In this document: positions 1-5,254 of the stretch, piece by piece
How the letters are laid out: each line of letters begins with the position of its first letter
Position numbering within the stretch: the first letter of the stretch is position 1
Source: Candidatus Sumerlaeota bacterium
Lineage (GTDB): Bacteria > Sumerlaeota > T1SED10-198M
Direction: 5' to 3'
Assembly: GCA_003554345.1 (NCBI GenBank)
Contig: PWGE01000255.1
Coordinates: forward strand, 1-5,710
DNA length: 5,710 nucleotides
Notes under the pieces: model-generated
What the model was told of the DNA's origin: nothing
The model's database searches: none
Seen by the model: only the letters and a program-made list of their open reading frames with translations
Position numbers and translations under genes: made by a program

Positions 1-259
1 CGGGGGGTGTGAGTCTCCCGGTGCGTTTAAAACGCTCCTTTCTTCGTTTTTCAGCTTCTACCTGTTTCTGTAGGAAACGTTTTTTTTCGTCTTCAAACTG
101 GTTAAGGTATTCGTTGGCTTCAAGATCCTTTTCATCTACCTGTGTGGAGTCTTCCTGCTCATTGAGCGAATCTTCTATGTCTTCCTCAGATTCCAGTCTT
201 TTTTCCAGTTCTTTATTATAATTATTCTGGGAGCTACTTTTAAAAAATTTTTTTATCAT
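1..259 (-). CDS. Unrecognised highly charged protein, N-terminal 86 residues (runs off left edge)
   Basis: An open frame begins at ATG 259 and continues past position 1, so only the N-terminus is visible. The protein starts MIKKFFKSSSQ and then becomes almost entirely Glu, Asp, Lys, Arg and Gln with scattered Leu, ending in a basic stretch (EKRRKERFKR). This composition suggests a helical, coiled-coil or disordered N-terminal region. There is no signal peptide or membrane segment in the visible part. Upstream bases 262-274 carry purine-rich GAGG and AGAAAGAG, a loose ribosome binding site. A near-consensus promoter 39-67 bases upstream supports a real gene start. No conserved domain is visible, so no function is assigned. 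Long charged N-terminal leaders occur ahead of many unrelated domains, and the folded part probably lies outside the window. The opposite-strand frame here is Ser/Phe-rich, as expected of a shadow. Confidence 0.7.
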   Translation of the reverse strand, partial: MIKKFFKSSSQNNYNKELEKRLESEEDIEDSLNEQEDSTQVDEKDLEANEYLNQFEDEKKRFLQKQVEAEKRRKERFKRTGRLTPP

Positions 260-297
260 AACTCTTTCTACCTCATTTTACCAGTGTTAAAACGGTA

Positions 298-326
298 ATT
301 ATAATACAACTTATTTTAAATTTCAA
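298..326 (-). promoter_or_regulatory. Sigma70-type promoter for the left-edge gene
   Basis: On the minus strand TTGAAA (321-326) and TATAAT (298-303) are separated by exactly 17 bases. This is a near-perfect housekeeping promoter in an AT-rich stretch. Transcription would start near 291, giving a leader of about 30 bases before the ATG at 259. It makes the left-edge gene independent of rfbB transcription, although readthrough from rfbB is possible because I see no convincing terminator between 326 and 396. Confidence 0.75.
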
Positions 327-395
327 ATTTTACACCTTAACAAACAGGTTGAGAAGCAAAACTCAGACGCTTTGTGAACTGCCGGGTGTCTCATC

Positions 396-1445
396 TTAAG
401 TATCCCTCTGGGAATACATTTTTTCATAATAACGACGATAAGAAGCTGAGTGAACGGTTTCCAGCCATGCTTCGTTTGAGAGGTACCAATCGATAGTACA
501 TTCGATGCCTTTCTCAAAAGAGAATTCAGGTTCCCAGTTAAGCTCCCGGCTTATTTTTGCAGCATCTATGGCATAGCGACGATCATGACCGGGTCTGTCT
601 TTTACAAATTTTATGAGAGATTCAGGTTTGTTAAGTTTTTTGAGAATGAACTTTACAATCTCGATATTTTGCCATTCATTCGAGCCGCCTATATTATAAA
701 TTGTGCCGGGGGCAGCCTTTTGAAGAACAACTTCTAATGCCCGGCAATGGTCAAGGACGAAAATCCAGTCTCTTATGTTTTTTCCATCTCCATATACCGG
801 TATTTCCTTGTCCTGCAGGGCATTGGATATAAGGAGGGGAATTAACTTCTCAGGAAATTGAAAAGGACCATAGTTATTGGAACAACGGGTAATTAAAGTG
901 GGAAGATTGAAGGTATGGTGATAAGCTCGAACCATAAGATCTGCAGAAGCTTTGGAGGCAGAATAGGGACTGTTGGGTGCTAAAGGCGAATCCTCCCGGA
1001 AATACCCCCTGTCTCCGAGAGAGCCGTATACTTCGTCGGTTGATATTTGCAGGAAGCGACAGTTGTTTTGAGCATCGGGGTTTTTTTTCCAGTGAGCTAC
1101 TGCGGTATCCAGCAGTACCTGGGTGCCCAGAACATTCGTTTTGAGAAAAATTTGAGGATCCAGGATGCTTCGATCAACGTGCGACTCAGCTGCAAAATTA
1201 ACAACATGGGTGATATTGAACTTTTCGAAGAGATGTTGAACCAGTTCCCTGTTACCAATATCTCCCTTGATGAAAGAATAATTGTCATGAGATTCGATAG
1301 ATTTCAGGTTCGCCAGGTTTCCGGCATATGTTAAATCATCAAGATTAATAAATAAAATATCAGGGTGACGGGGTGTCATGTGGTTCAGAAAGTTGGACCC
1401 TATAAAACCGGCCCCGCCTGCCACCAGAAAAGCTTGTTTTTCCAC
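396..1445 (-). CDS. rfbB: dTDP-glucose 4,6-dehydratase
   Basis: This enzyme (RfbB/RmlB) is an NAD-dependent extended short-chain dehydrogenase that converts dTDP-D-glucose to dTDP-4-keto-6-deoxy-D-glucose, the second step towards dTDP-L-rhamnose and other deoxysugars of surface polysaccharides. Visible hallmarks are the Rossmann motif GGAGFIGSN (residues 10-18), the catalytic STDEVYG block with Thr136, Asp137 and Glu138, and the YxxxK pair Tyr161/Lys165. The family blocks RCSNNYGPFQFPEKLIPL and VYGDGKNIRDWIFVLDH are also present. At 349 residues it has normal family length. I prefer the GTG at 1445, because GGGTGGG at 1449-1455 sits just ahead of it and only a short leader precedes the glycine motif. 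A GTG at 1454, giving three more residues, lacks a ribosome binding site. The other dTDP-rhamnose genes (rfbA, rfbC, rfbD) are not adjacent in the window. Function is confident; the final sugar product cannot be inferred. Confidence 0.96.
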   Translation of the reverse strand: MEKQAFLVAGGAGFIGSNFLNHMTPRHPDILFINLDDLTYAGNLANLKSIESHDNYSFIKGDIGNRELVQHLFEKFNITHVVNFAAESHVDRSILDPQIFLKTNVLGTQVLLDTAVAHWKKNPDAQNNCRFLQISTDEVYGSLGDRGYFREDSPLAPNSPYSASKASADLMVRAYHHTFNLPTLITRCSNNYGPFQFPEKLIPLLISNALQDKEIPVYGDGKNIRDWIFVLDHCRALEVVLQKAAPGTIYNIGGSNEWQNIEIVKFILKKLNKPESLIKFVKDRPGHDRRYAIDAAKISRELNWEPEFSFEKGIECTIDWYLSNEAWLETVHSASYRRYYEKMYSQRDT

Positions 1446-1473
1446 AATTCCCACCCGAAATTTTTGAATAGAA

Positions 1474-1501
1474 ATAATATCATACTATAACGTTTACTCA
1501 A
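1474..1501 (-). promoter_or_regulatory. Possible second, proximal rfbB promoter
   Basis: On the minus strand TTGAGT (1496-1501) and TATTAT (1474-1479) are spaced by 16 bases. The -35 matches consensus at four of six positions and the -10 at five of six. It would start transcription about 20 bases upstream of the rfbB start codon. It is weaker than the upstream candidate and may be chance in AT-rich DNA. Confidence 0.35.
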
Positions 1502-1503
1502 TA

Positions 1504-1532
1504 AGTATAGGGCATATTTTTAAAATTGTCCA
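1504..1532 (-). promoter_or_regulatory. Sigma70-type promoter for rfbB
   Basis: On the minus strand TGGACA (1527-1532) and TATACT (1504-1509) are separated by 17 bases, each hexamer matching consensus at five of six positions. Transcription would start near 1497 and give a leader of about 50 bases to the GTG at 1445. It fires divergently from the rplS promoter across the same spacer. Confidence 0.6.
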
Positions 1533-1614
1533 GATAAATTTTGACCAGAAGAGAGGTCTGTATCAATAAATCTTTTACTCCGTTTTTGGCATTGCGGCTT
1601 ATTAAATATATTAC

Positions 1615-1642
1615 TTTACATGGCTTGAAACTTTGATATAAT
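1615..1642 (+). promoter_or_regulatory. Extended -10 promoter for rplS-rnhB
   Basis: TTTACA (1615-1620) lies 16 bases ahead of a perfect TATAAT (1637-1642), which is preceded by TG one base away (1634-1635), forming an extended -10 element. Transcription would begin near 1649, about 30 bases ahead of the rplS ATG. The quality of this site indicates that rplS is the first gene of its transcript here. Confidence 0.75.
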
Positions 1643-1680
1643 TCATCTCTCAAAAATTTTCATGTTTTCGAGGTGTACTT

Positions 1681-2094
1681 ATGGATAGCCAGATTTTAAG
1701 AGATTTGGATAACGAATACAAAAGAGATGACCTTCCTGAATTTAAAACCGGTGATACCATTGAAGTGGGTTTTAAGATTAGAGAGGGTGATAAAGTGAGA
1801 GTCCAGAAGTTTCGGGGTTTATGCATTAGTAAAAAGAAGGGACCACTCGGCGGAACCTTTACAGTCCGGAAGATTTCTTTTTCTGTTGGCGTAGAAAAGA
1901 CCATTCCCCTTTATTCTCCCCTGATAGACTCTATAAAAGTTATCAGGCGGGGTAAAGTGAGAAAGTCCAAATTGTATTATCTTCGCCAGTTACAGGGGAA
2001 AAAGGCGCGTGTTAAGGAATTACGCGATTGGGAACAGCAGGCTGCACCTTCTTCTTCATCACCTGAAACCAAACCTGAAGAGAAATCTTTGTAG
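1681..2094 (+). CDS. rplS: 50S ribosomal protein L19
   Basis: L19 is a large-subunit protein located at the interface with the 30S subunit. The family core is clear: the N-terminal FKTGDTIEVGFKIREGDK block (21-38), then VRVQKFRG (39-46), VGVEKTIPLYSP (69-80), and the C-terminal signature from VIRRGKVR through KLYYLR to GKKARVKEL (87-114). The ATG at 1681 has GAGGTG at 1670-1675 at good spacing. L19 is usually about 115 residues. This copy has 137, because after the conserved core it carries a Ser/Pro/Glu/Lys tail (roughly 115-137, with a run of four serines) that looks disordered. rnhB follows after 48 bases with no terminator between, so the two are probably co-transcribed. The usual upstream partners trmD, rimM and rpsP are absent; a divergent rfbB lies there instead. 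Confidence 0.97.
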   Translation: MDSQILRDLDNEYKRDDLPEFKTGDTIEVGFKIREGDKVRVQKFRGLCISKKKGPLGGTFTVRKISFSVGVEKTIPLYSPLIDSIKVIRRGKVRKSKLYYLRQLQGKKARVKELRDWEQQAAPSSSSPETKPEEKSL

Positions 2095-2142
2095 CACCTC
2101 TTTTGAAGGCGCACTCTTGAACTCCCTGGCTTTTAACTGACC

Positions 2143-2784
2143 ATGGATAGTGCTCTTCATCTACAATATGAAAACAAAGCCTGGGAAGAAGGCTATGAAA
2201 AGGTGTGTGGGCTTGATGAAGCCGGTCGGGGTCCAATAGCCGGTCCGGTCGTGGCCGGTGCCTTCCTTCTCTTTCCTCATTACCCTTCCTTTTTGCTGGA
2301 GGCGGATGATTCCAAGAAACTTTCTGAGATTACCCGCCAGCGTATATTCTCTCTGTTACGGGAGAGTGACGATTTAGTATGGGGGACGGGTATTGCAACG
2401 GTTGAAGAAATTGATCAGATTAATATTTACCAGGCTTCATGCCTGGCTATGCAGCGAGCTGTTTCCAACCTTCAGGTTCGACCTGATTACCTGATAGTTG
2501 ATGCGGTTTGTCTGAAAGAAACAAACATCCCTCAATGTTCTGTAACCAGGGGAGATCAGACCTGTCTTAGTATTGCCCTTGCTTCTGTGGTTGCCAAAGT
2601 GATGCGGGATGATATCATGAAAAAACTGGCAGAAGAATATCCGGCTTATGGCTGGGAGAAGAATAAAGGCTATCCTACGGCAGCTCACCTGGATGCTCTT
2701 GAAAAATATGGGCCTACGCCTTATCATCGAAGAAGCTTTTATCCGTTGAAAAAAAGACCCTTTTCATTTAAACCTCTGCGATAG
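2143..2784 (+). CDS. rnhB: Ribonuclease HII
   Basis: RNase HII cuts the RNA strand of RNA/DNA hybrids and removes single ribonucleotides misincorporated in DNA. The motif GLDEAGRGPIAGPVVAGA supplies Asp25 and Glu26, and DYLIVDAV supplies Asp120. TRGDQTCLSIALASVVAKV supplies Asp138, with the same 18-residue spacing from the third acidic residue as I recall for the E. coli enzyme. DDSKKLS (55-61) and the late KNKGYPTAAHLDAL and YHRRSFYPL blocks are also typical. At 213 residues the length is normal. The ATG at 2143 is fixed by an in-frame TAA at 2134-2136, but no Shine-Dalgarno sequence precedes it. Initiation may therefore depend on ribosomes arriving from rplS. The rplS-rnhB pairing is a common bacterial arrangement. 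Confidence 0.97.
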   Translation: MDSALHLQYENKAWEEGYEKVCGLDEAGRGPIAGPVVAGAFLLFPHYPSFLLEADDSKKLSEITRQRIFSLLRESDDLVWGTGIATVEEIDQINIYQASCLAMQRAVSNLQVRPDYLIVDAVCLKETNIPQCSVTRGDQTCLSIALASVVAKVMRDDIMKKLAEEYPAYGWEKNKGYPTAAHLDALEKYGPTPYHRRSFYPLKKRPFSFKPLR

Positions 2785-2801
2785 ATGCATTTTGGAAAAT
2801 A

Positions 2802-2841
2802 TTTCCCTGCCCGGGAAACTCTGTATACTTTTAAAACAGAG
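2802..2841 (+). terminator. Two back-to-back small hairpins after rnhB, possible weak terminator
   Basis: TTTCCC (2802-2807) pairs with GGGAAA (2813-2818) across a 5-base loop. Directly next to it CTCTGT (2819-2824) pairs with ACAGAG (2836-2841) across an 11-base loop. They begin 18 bases after the rnhB stop, where a terminator is expected. No uridine run follows either stem, so intrinsic termination would be poor. They may instead block exonucleases at the 3' end or be chance. The rest of the spacer to the fbaB promoter shows nothing recognisable. Confidence 0.3.
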
Positions 2842-2975
2842 GATTCAAACACTTTCCGAAACCCTGACAGAAAAAAACATTGCCCATCAACCAGAGTTTA
2901 TTAAAAAATAGAAAAAAGCCGATATAAGTAGCGCCTATTTCTGATATCTTTTTCAAATATTATAAAAAATTACGC

Positions 2976-3003
2976 TTGTCAATTGGTGAGAAATTCATAT
3001 AAT
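2976..3003 (+). promoter_or_regulatory. Sigma70-type promoter for fbaB
   Basis: TTGTCA (2976-2981) and TATAAT (2998-3003) are separated by 16 bases, with one mismatch to consensus in total. Transcription would start near 3010, about 27 bases ahead of the fbaB ATG. The upstream DNA (2940-2970) is rich in A and T tracts, which could act as an UP element. This fits a highly expressed glycolytic gene. Confidence 0.75.
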
Positions 3004-3036
3004 ATATATCTAAATCTTATAAAAGGAGGAGTATTC

Positions 3037-4089
3037 ATGGCTAAGAAAGTAATTGACTTGTTGGGAGATGAAAAGGACTATTTGCTCAATCATAAGTGTG
3101 AGACTGTTTCGAAGGACAATCTCTATCTTCCGTCGGCTGATTTTGTTGACAAAGTGGTTTGTTGTTCCGACCGTTCTCCGGCAGTGATGAGGAATTTCCA
3201 GCAAATCTTCAATACCGGACGACTGGGTGGCACAGGATATCTTTCAATATTACCTGTTGACCAGGGCATCGAACATACAGGTGGAGCCTCATTTGCTCCT
3301 AATCCCATTTATTTTGATCCTGAAAATATTGTAAAATTGGCTATCGAAGGTGGTTGTAATGCTGTTGCTTCTACCCTGGGAGTGTTAGGGGCTGTTTCTC
3401 GAAAATATGCTCACAAGATTCCTTTTATTGTGAAACTCAATCATAATGAATTGCTCACCTATCCCAATACTTATGACCAGATTCTTTTTTCCAGTGTTGA
3501 CCAGGCTTTTGAAATGGGTGCCGTAGCGGTTGGTGCTACTATTTATTATGGCTCTGAAGAAAGTTCCCGACAGATTCAGGAAATTGCCCGGGCATTTGAG
3601 TATGCCCATCAACTGGGAATGGTGACATTTCTCTGGGCGTACCTGAGAAATTCTGAGTTTAAGACCAAGGATAAGGATTATCATGTAGCTGCTGACACCA
3701 CTGGACAGGCAAATCATCTCAGTGCGACCATTGAAGCAGACATCGTCAAGCAAAAACAACCTCAAACGAATGGTGGCTTCAAAGACCTGAGCTTTGCGAA
3801 GACTCATGATAAGGTATACAGCGAACTGACCAGTGACCATCCTATTGATCTTACCCGCTACCAGGTTGTGAATTGCTATATGGGACGTGCCGGCATGATT
3901 AACTCAGGTGGAGCGTCTGGAAAAAATGATATAGCCCAGGCAGTAAGAACAGCCGTCATTAATAAGAGAGCTGGTGGCATGGGGCTGATTTCCGGTCGTA
4001 AAGCCTTTCAGAAACCGATGAAAGAAGGCGTCGAAATTCTCAATGCCATTCAGGACGTCTATCTTGATGACGATATAACAATTGCCTGA
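3037..4089 (+). CDS. fbaB: Fructose-bisphosphate aldolase, class I (FbaB/DhnA type)
   Basis: This cytoplasmic enzyme reversibly cleaves fructose 1,6-bisphosphate to dihydroxyacetone phosphate and glyceraldehyde 3-phosphate through a lysine Schiff base, in glycolysis and gluconeogenesis. The length, 350 residues, equals that of typical bacterial FbaB. Visible family blocks are [14 protein letters not shown] (Asp75), [30 protein letters not shown] and [17 protein letters not shown] contains Lys238, which I take to be the Schiff-base lysine, and [19 protein letters not shown] and [15 protein letters not shown] follow. The start at 3037 is fixed by GGAGGA at 3025-3030. An upstream in-frame TTG at 2983 would put the promoter -10 inside the gene and is rejected. 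It is a single-gene unit with its own promoter and terminator. Its stop directly abuts the stop of the opposing prepilin gene. From memory its closest flavour is the chlamydial and spirochaetal branch of FbaB, which needs a search. Confidence 0.97.
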   Translation: MAKKVIDLLGDEKDYLLNHKCETVSKDNLYLPSADFVDKVVCCSDRSPAVMRNFQQIFNTGRLGGTGYLSILPVDQGIEHTGGASFAPNPIYFDPENIVKLAIEGGCNAVASTLGVLGAVSRKYAHKIPFIVKLNHNELLTYPNTYDQILFSSVDQAFEMGAVAVGATIYYGSEESSRQIQEIARAFEYAHQLGMVTFLWAYLRNSEFKTKDKDYHVAADTTGQANHLSATIEADIVKQKQPQTNGGFKDLSFAKTHDKVYSELTSDHPIDLTRYQVVNCYMGRAGMINSGGASGKNDIAQAVRTAVINKRAGGMGLISGRKAFQKPMKEGVEILNAIQDVYLDDDITIA

Positions 4090-4710
4090 TTAACGCTCTT
4101 CGAATTCTATCGAACCGTTAAGATAAAGAACATTTTCCCCCTTTTCTTCTTCCCAGAGATGAGGAAAAGGGGGATTTTCTTTTGTCCATTCCGGTTGAAT
4201 ATGCATGCAGGCTGCTACCCACATGTGTTCATTTTCTGAGGGAGAGTAAAGAACGGGGGGTTCTTCAATGACGAGATAGTCCATGGCAGGTGCATGATTG
4301 TAGGCATAGCGAAAATGCTCTTTTCGCTCCGGATATAATCTCATAAGAGAAGGACAGTACAGATATTCTTCGCTGCTCAGGTATTCATCATCAACCAGCT
4401 GAAAAGGAACTGCCGACCAGTACCCATTGGCTGCCGGTCCTTCCCCGAAGTTGGATGGAGACGTGAGATTGCTGTTTCTGACGTGGGCATCTCCGTCTGC
4501 ATAAGGGAAAGCATTATGGTCTATATAATACGATTTTAAAGCTGTATCCAGAGCATGGAGATTATTCTGACACTGAACGGTTCGGGCTCTTTCTGTGCCC
4601 ATTCTCAGGTTAATGGTGGCTATAGCTGAAAGAATACTTATAAGGGCAACTACCACCAGTAATTCCAGAAGGGTAAAAGCTTTTTTAAAGTTCAGGGTTT
4701 TATTGAACAT
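4090..4710 (-). CDS. Type IV prepilin / pseudopilin-like protein
   Basis: The N-terminus is a class III (prepilin) signal: a short basic leader with KKA at residues 9-11, then FTLLELLVVVALISILSAIA. Prepilin peptidase should cut between Ala11 and Phe12, leaving Glu16 as the conserved Glu at +5. Residues 14-33 form the hydrophobic helix that anchors or assembles the subunit. The following QCQNNLHALDTALKSYY and HNAFPYADG segments resemble GspG-like and planctomycete-type pseudopilins. The C-terminus ENVLYLNGSIEF is a loose version of the ending seen in H-X9-DG prepilin-like proteins. Cysteines occur in QCQ, YCP and AACM. ATG 4710 is preceded by an in-frame TGA and by AAGGAG at 4722-4727, a slightly long spacing. 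No secretion or pilus genes are adjacent, so the machine it joins is unknown. The nearest identifiable upstream element on its strand is a cobalamin riboswitch. Confidence 0.85.
   Translation of the reverse strand: MFNKTLNFKKAFTLLELLVVVALISILSAIATINLRMGTERARTVQCQNNLHALDTALKSYYIDHNAFPYADGDAHVRNSNLTSPSNFGEGPAANGYWSAVPFQLVDDEYLSSEEYLYCPSLMRLYPERKEHFRYAYNHAPAMDYLVIEEPPVLYSPSENEHMWVAACMHIQPEWTKENPPFPHLWEEEKGENVLYLNGSIEFEER
4136..4183 (+). terminator. Strong intrinsic terminator for fbaB, inside the opposing prepilin gene
   Basis: Bases 4136-4149 pair with 4161-4174 to form a 14-base-pair stem with a single G-T wobble and an 11-base loop. The stem includes five consecutive C-G pairs. It is followed immediately by TTTTCTTTT (4175-4183). 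In the plus direction this is a textbook Rho-independent terminator, starting 47 bases after the fbaB stop. On the minus strand no T run follows the stem, so it should work in one direction only. The same bases encode the prepilin segment NPPFPHLWEEEKGEN. Confidence 0.85.
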
Positions 4711-5046
4711 TGGTCACATTGCTCCTTTAATTGTGCTAATTTCATTGTTAAAATAAAATAACTTAAGAAGCCTGTTGTACCTTCATGAAATGCTTGCATG
4801 AGAAATTAGCTTTTTTTCTTTGTATTTATGACATGATCCATTTTTCTTGAGGTGCCATGAGTACTGTTACCGGGAGTCTGAGAAGGAGCCCCTTTCCCTG
4901 AATGTTTGAGGCTCATTGCAATAAAAAAAGTGGTTTTGAGCTGTTTTTATCACTGCCCTCACGGTACCAGGGTGAACATTTCACCTCAAAAAAGGTCTAA
5001 AGGCTCTGTTAATGGACAAATGACGGGAAAAAGCTCACGTAAATAT
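4711..5046 (-). other. Spacer with no convincing gene between the riboswitch micro-ORF and the prepilin gene
   Basis: All three minus-strand frames are broken by stops. The longest frames are 36 codons from ATG 4916 (ends 4806) and 35 codons from ATG 4799 (ends 4692, overlapping the prepilin start by 19 bases). Neither has a ribosome binding site or a recognisable sequence. Small hairpins occur: GGTGA/TCACC at 4971-4985 and CCCT/AGGG around 4955-4971. I find no clear terminator or promoter on the minus strand. The region could be a long prepilin 5' leader, the remains of a deleted gene, or both. Confidence 0.5.
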
Positions 5047-5079
5047 TCAGGGATAACCTTCAGGTAAGGAGAAAAACAT
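5047..5079 (-). CDS. 10-codon micro-ORF behind the cobalamin riboswitch
   Basis: ATG at 5077-5079 has an excellent ribosome binding site (AAAGGAGG, 5086-5093) at 6-base spacing, but the frame closes after MFFSLPEGYP with TGA at 5047-5049. This is the start codon the riboswitch would control. A single-base shift after the first few codons would extend the frame by about 20 residues, to a TGA near 4987, which still yields no recognisable protein. It may be a leader peptide, the 5' stub of a lost B12-related gene, or a frame disrupted by a sequencing error. Confidence 0.35.
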   Translation of the reverse strand: MFFSLPEGYP

Positions 5080-5106
5080 GTTCAACCTCCTTTCGCGTTT
5101 GGTTGA
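5066..5106 (-). promoter_or_regulatory. Competing hairpins around the micro-ORF ribosome binding site (riboswitch expression platform)
   Basis: On the minus strand TCAACC (5101-5106) pairs perfectly with GGTTGA (5082-5087), placing part of the Shine-Dalgarno sequence in the loop and part in the stem. Alternatively AAGGAG of the Shine-Dalgarno (5087-5092) pairs perfectly with CTCCTT (5066-5071) in codons 3-5, with the ATG in the loop. The two pairings interlock, so they are mutually exclusive or form a pseudoknot. This is the layout expected of a translational on/off switch directly after an aptamer. Which state binds ligand is not determined. Confidence 0.5.
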
Positions 5107-5111
5107 GAATA

Positions 5112-5252
5112 AGAGAGGGTATTCTGACTTCCGGCTCTTCCTACTGATTCCGCCTTCCCACAGGAAAAGGTCCCTGCAGTGGCATGGAGGAATGTTCGTC
5201 GCCGGTTACAGCGGCGCGTCCGTGGTGGTTTTGCACCACCTTCCCCTCATCT
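5112..5252 (-). promoter_or_regulatory. Cobalamin (vitamin B12) riboswitch aptamer
   Basis: Read on the minus strand, the conserved blocks of the B12 riboswitch family occur in order. GAGGGGAAGG (5239-5248) is followed by the hairpin GGTGGT/ACCACC with loop GCAAA. Next come GCCGCTGTAACCGGCG (5200-5215), GCCACTG (5177-5183), GGGAAGG (5153-5159) and the B12-box-like GCCGGAAGTCAGAATACC (5118-5135). CAGG/CCTG closes the small stem after GCCACTG, and a P1 stem can form between GAGGG near 5244-5248 and CCCTC at 5115-5119. Such RNAs bind coenzyme B12 derivatives and repress genes for cobalamin synthesis, uptake or B12-independent isozymes. Here the aptamer starts within about 10 bases of the fabD stop and is followed by a strong ribosome binding site, but by no B12-related gene. 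Confidence 0.93.
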
Positions 5253-5254
5253 TT

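Noticed and set aside
9-221. Plus-strand Ser/Phe-rich 70-codon frame
   Set aside because: The composition is the complement of a Glu/Lys-rich frame on the minus strand. The minus frame has a promoter and an open end, so it is the real gene.
1446-1454. Three-residue longer rfbB start at GTG 1454
   Set aside because: There is no ribosome binding site ahead of it, whereas GGGTGGG precedes the GTG at 1445. It remains possible, and the protein is unaffected in function.
2983-3036. N-terminal extension of fbaB from TTG 2983
   Set aside because: It spans the promoter -10 and the GGAGGA ribosome binding site. The ATG at 3037 gives the normal 350-residue length.
4692-4799. Minus-strand 35-codon frame overlapping the prepilin start
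   Set aside because: It has no ribosome binding site and an unremarkable sequence. It is mentioned as a possible coupling leader but is not called a gene.
4782-4823. Possible plus-strand terminator: TCATG/CATGA stem followed later by a TTTTTTT run
   Set aside because: The stem is only 5 pairs, is separated from the T run, and no plus-strand gene lies upstream to be terminated here.
4806-4916. Minus-strand 36-codon frame (MSLKHSGKGAPSQ...) in the spacer
   Set aside because: It has no Shine-Dalgarno, stop codons directly upstream, and no recognisable sequence. It is kept only as part of the unexplained spacer.
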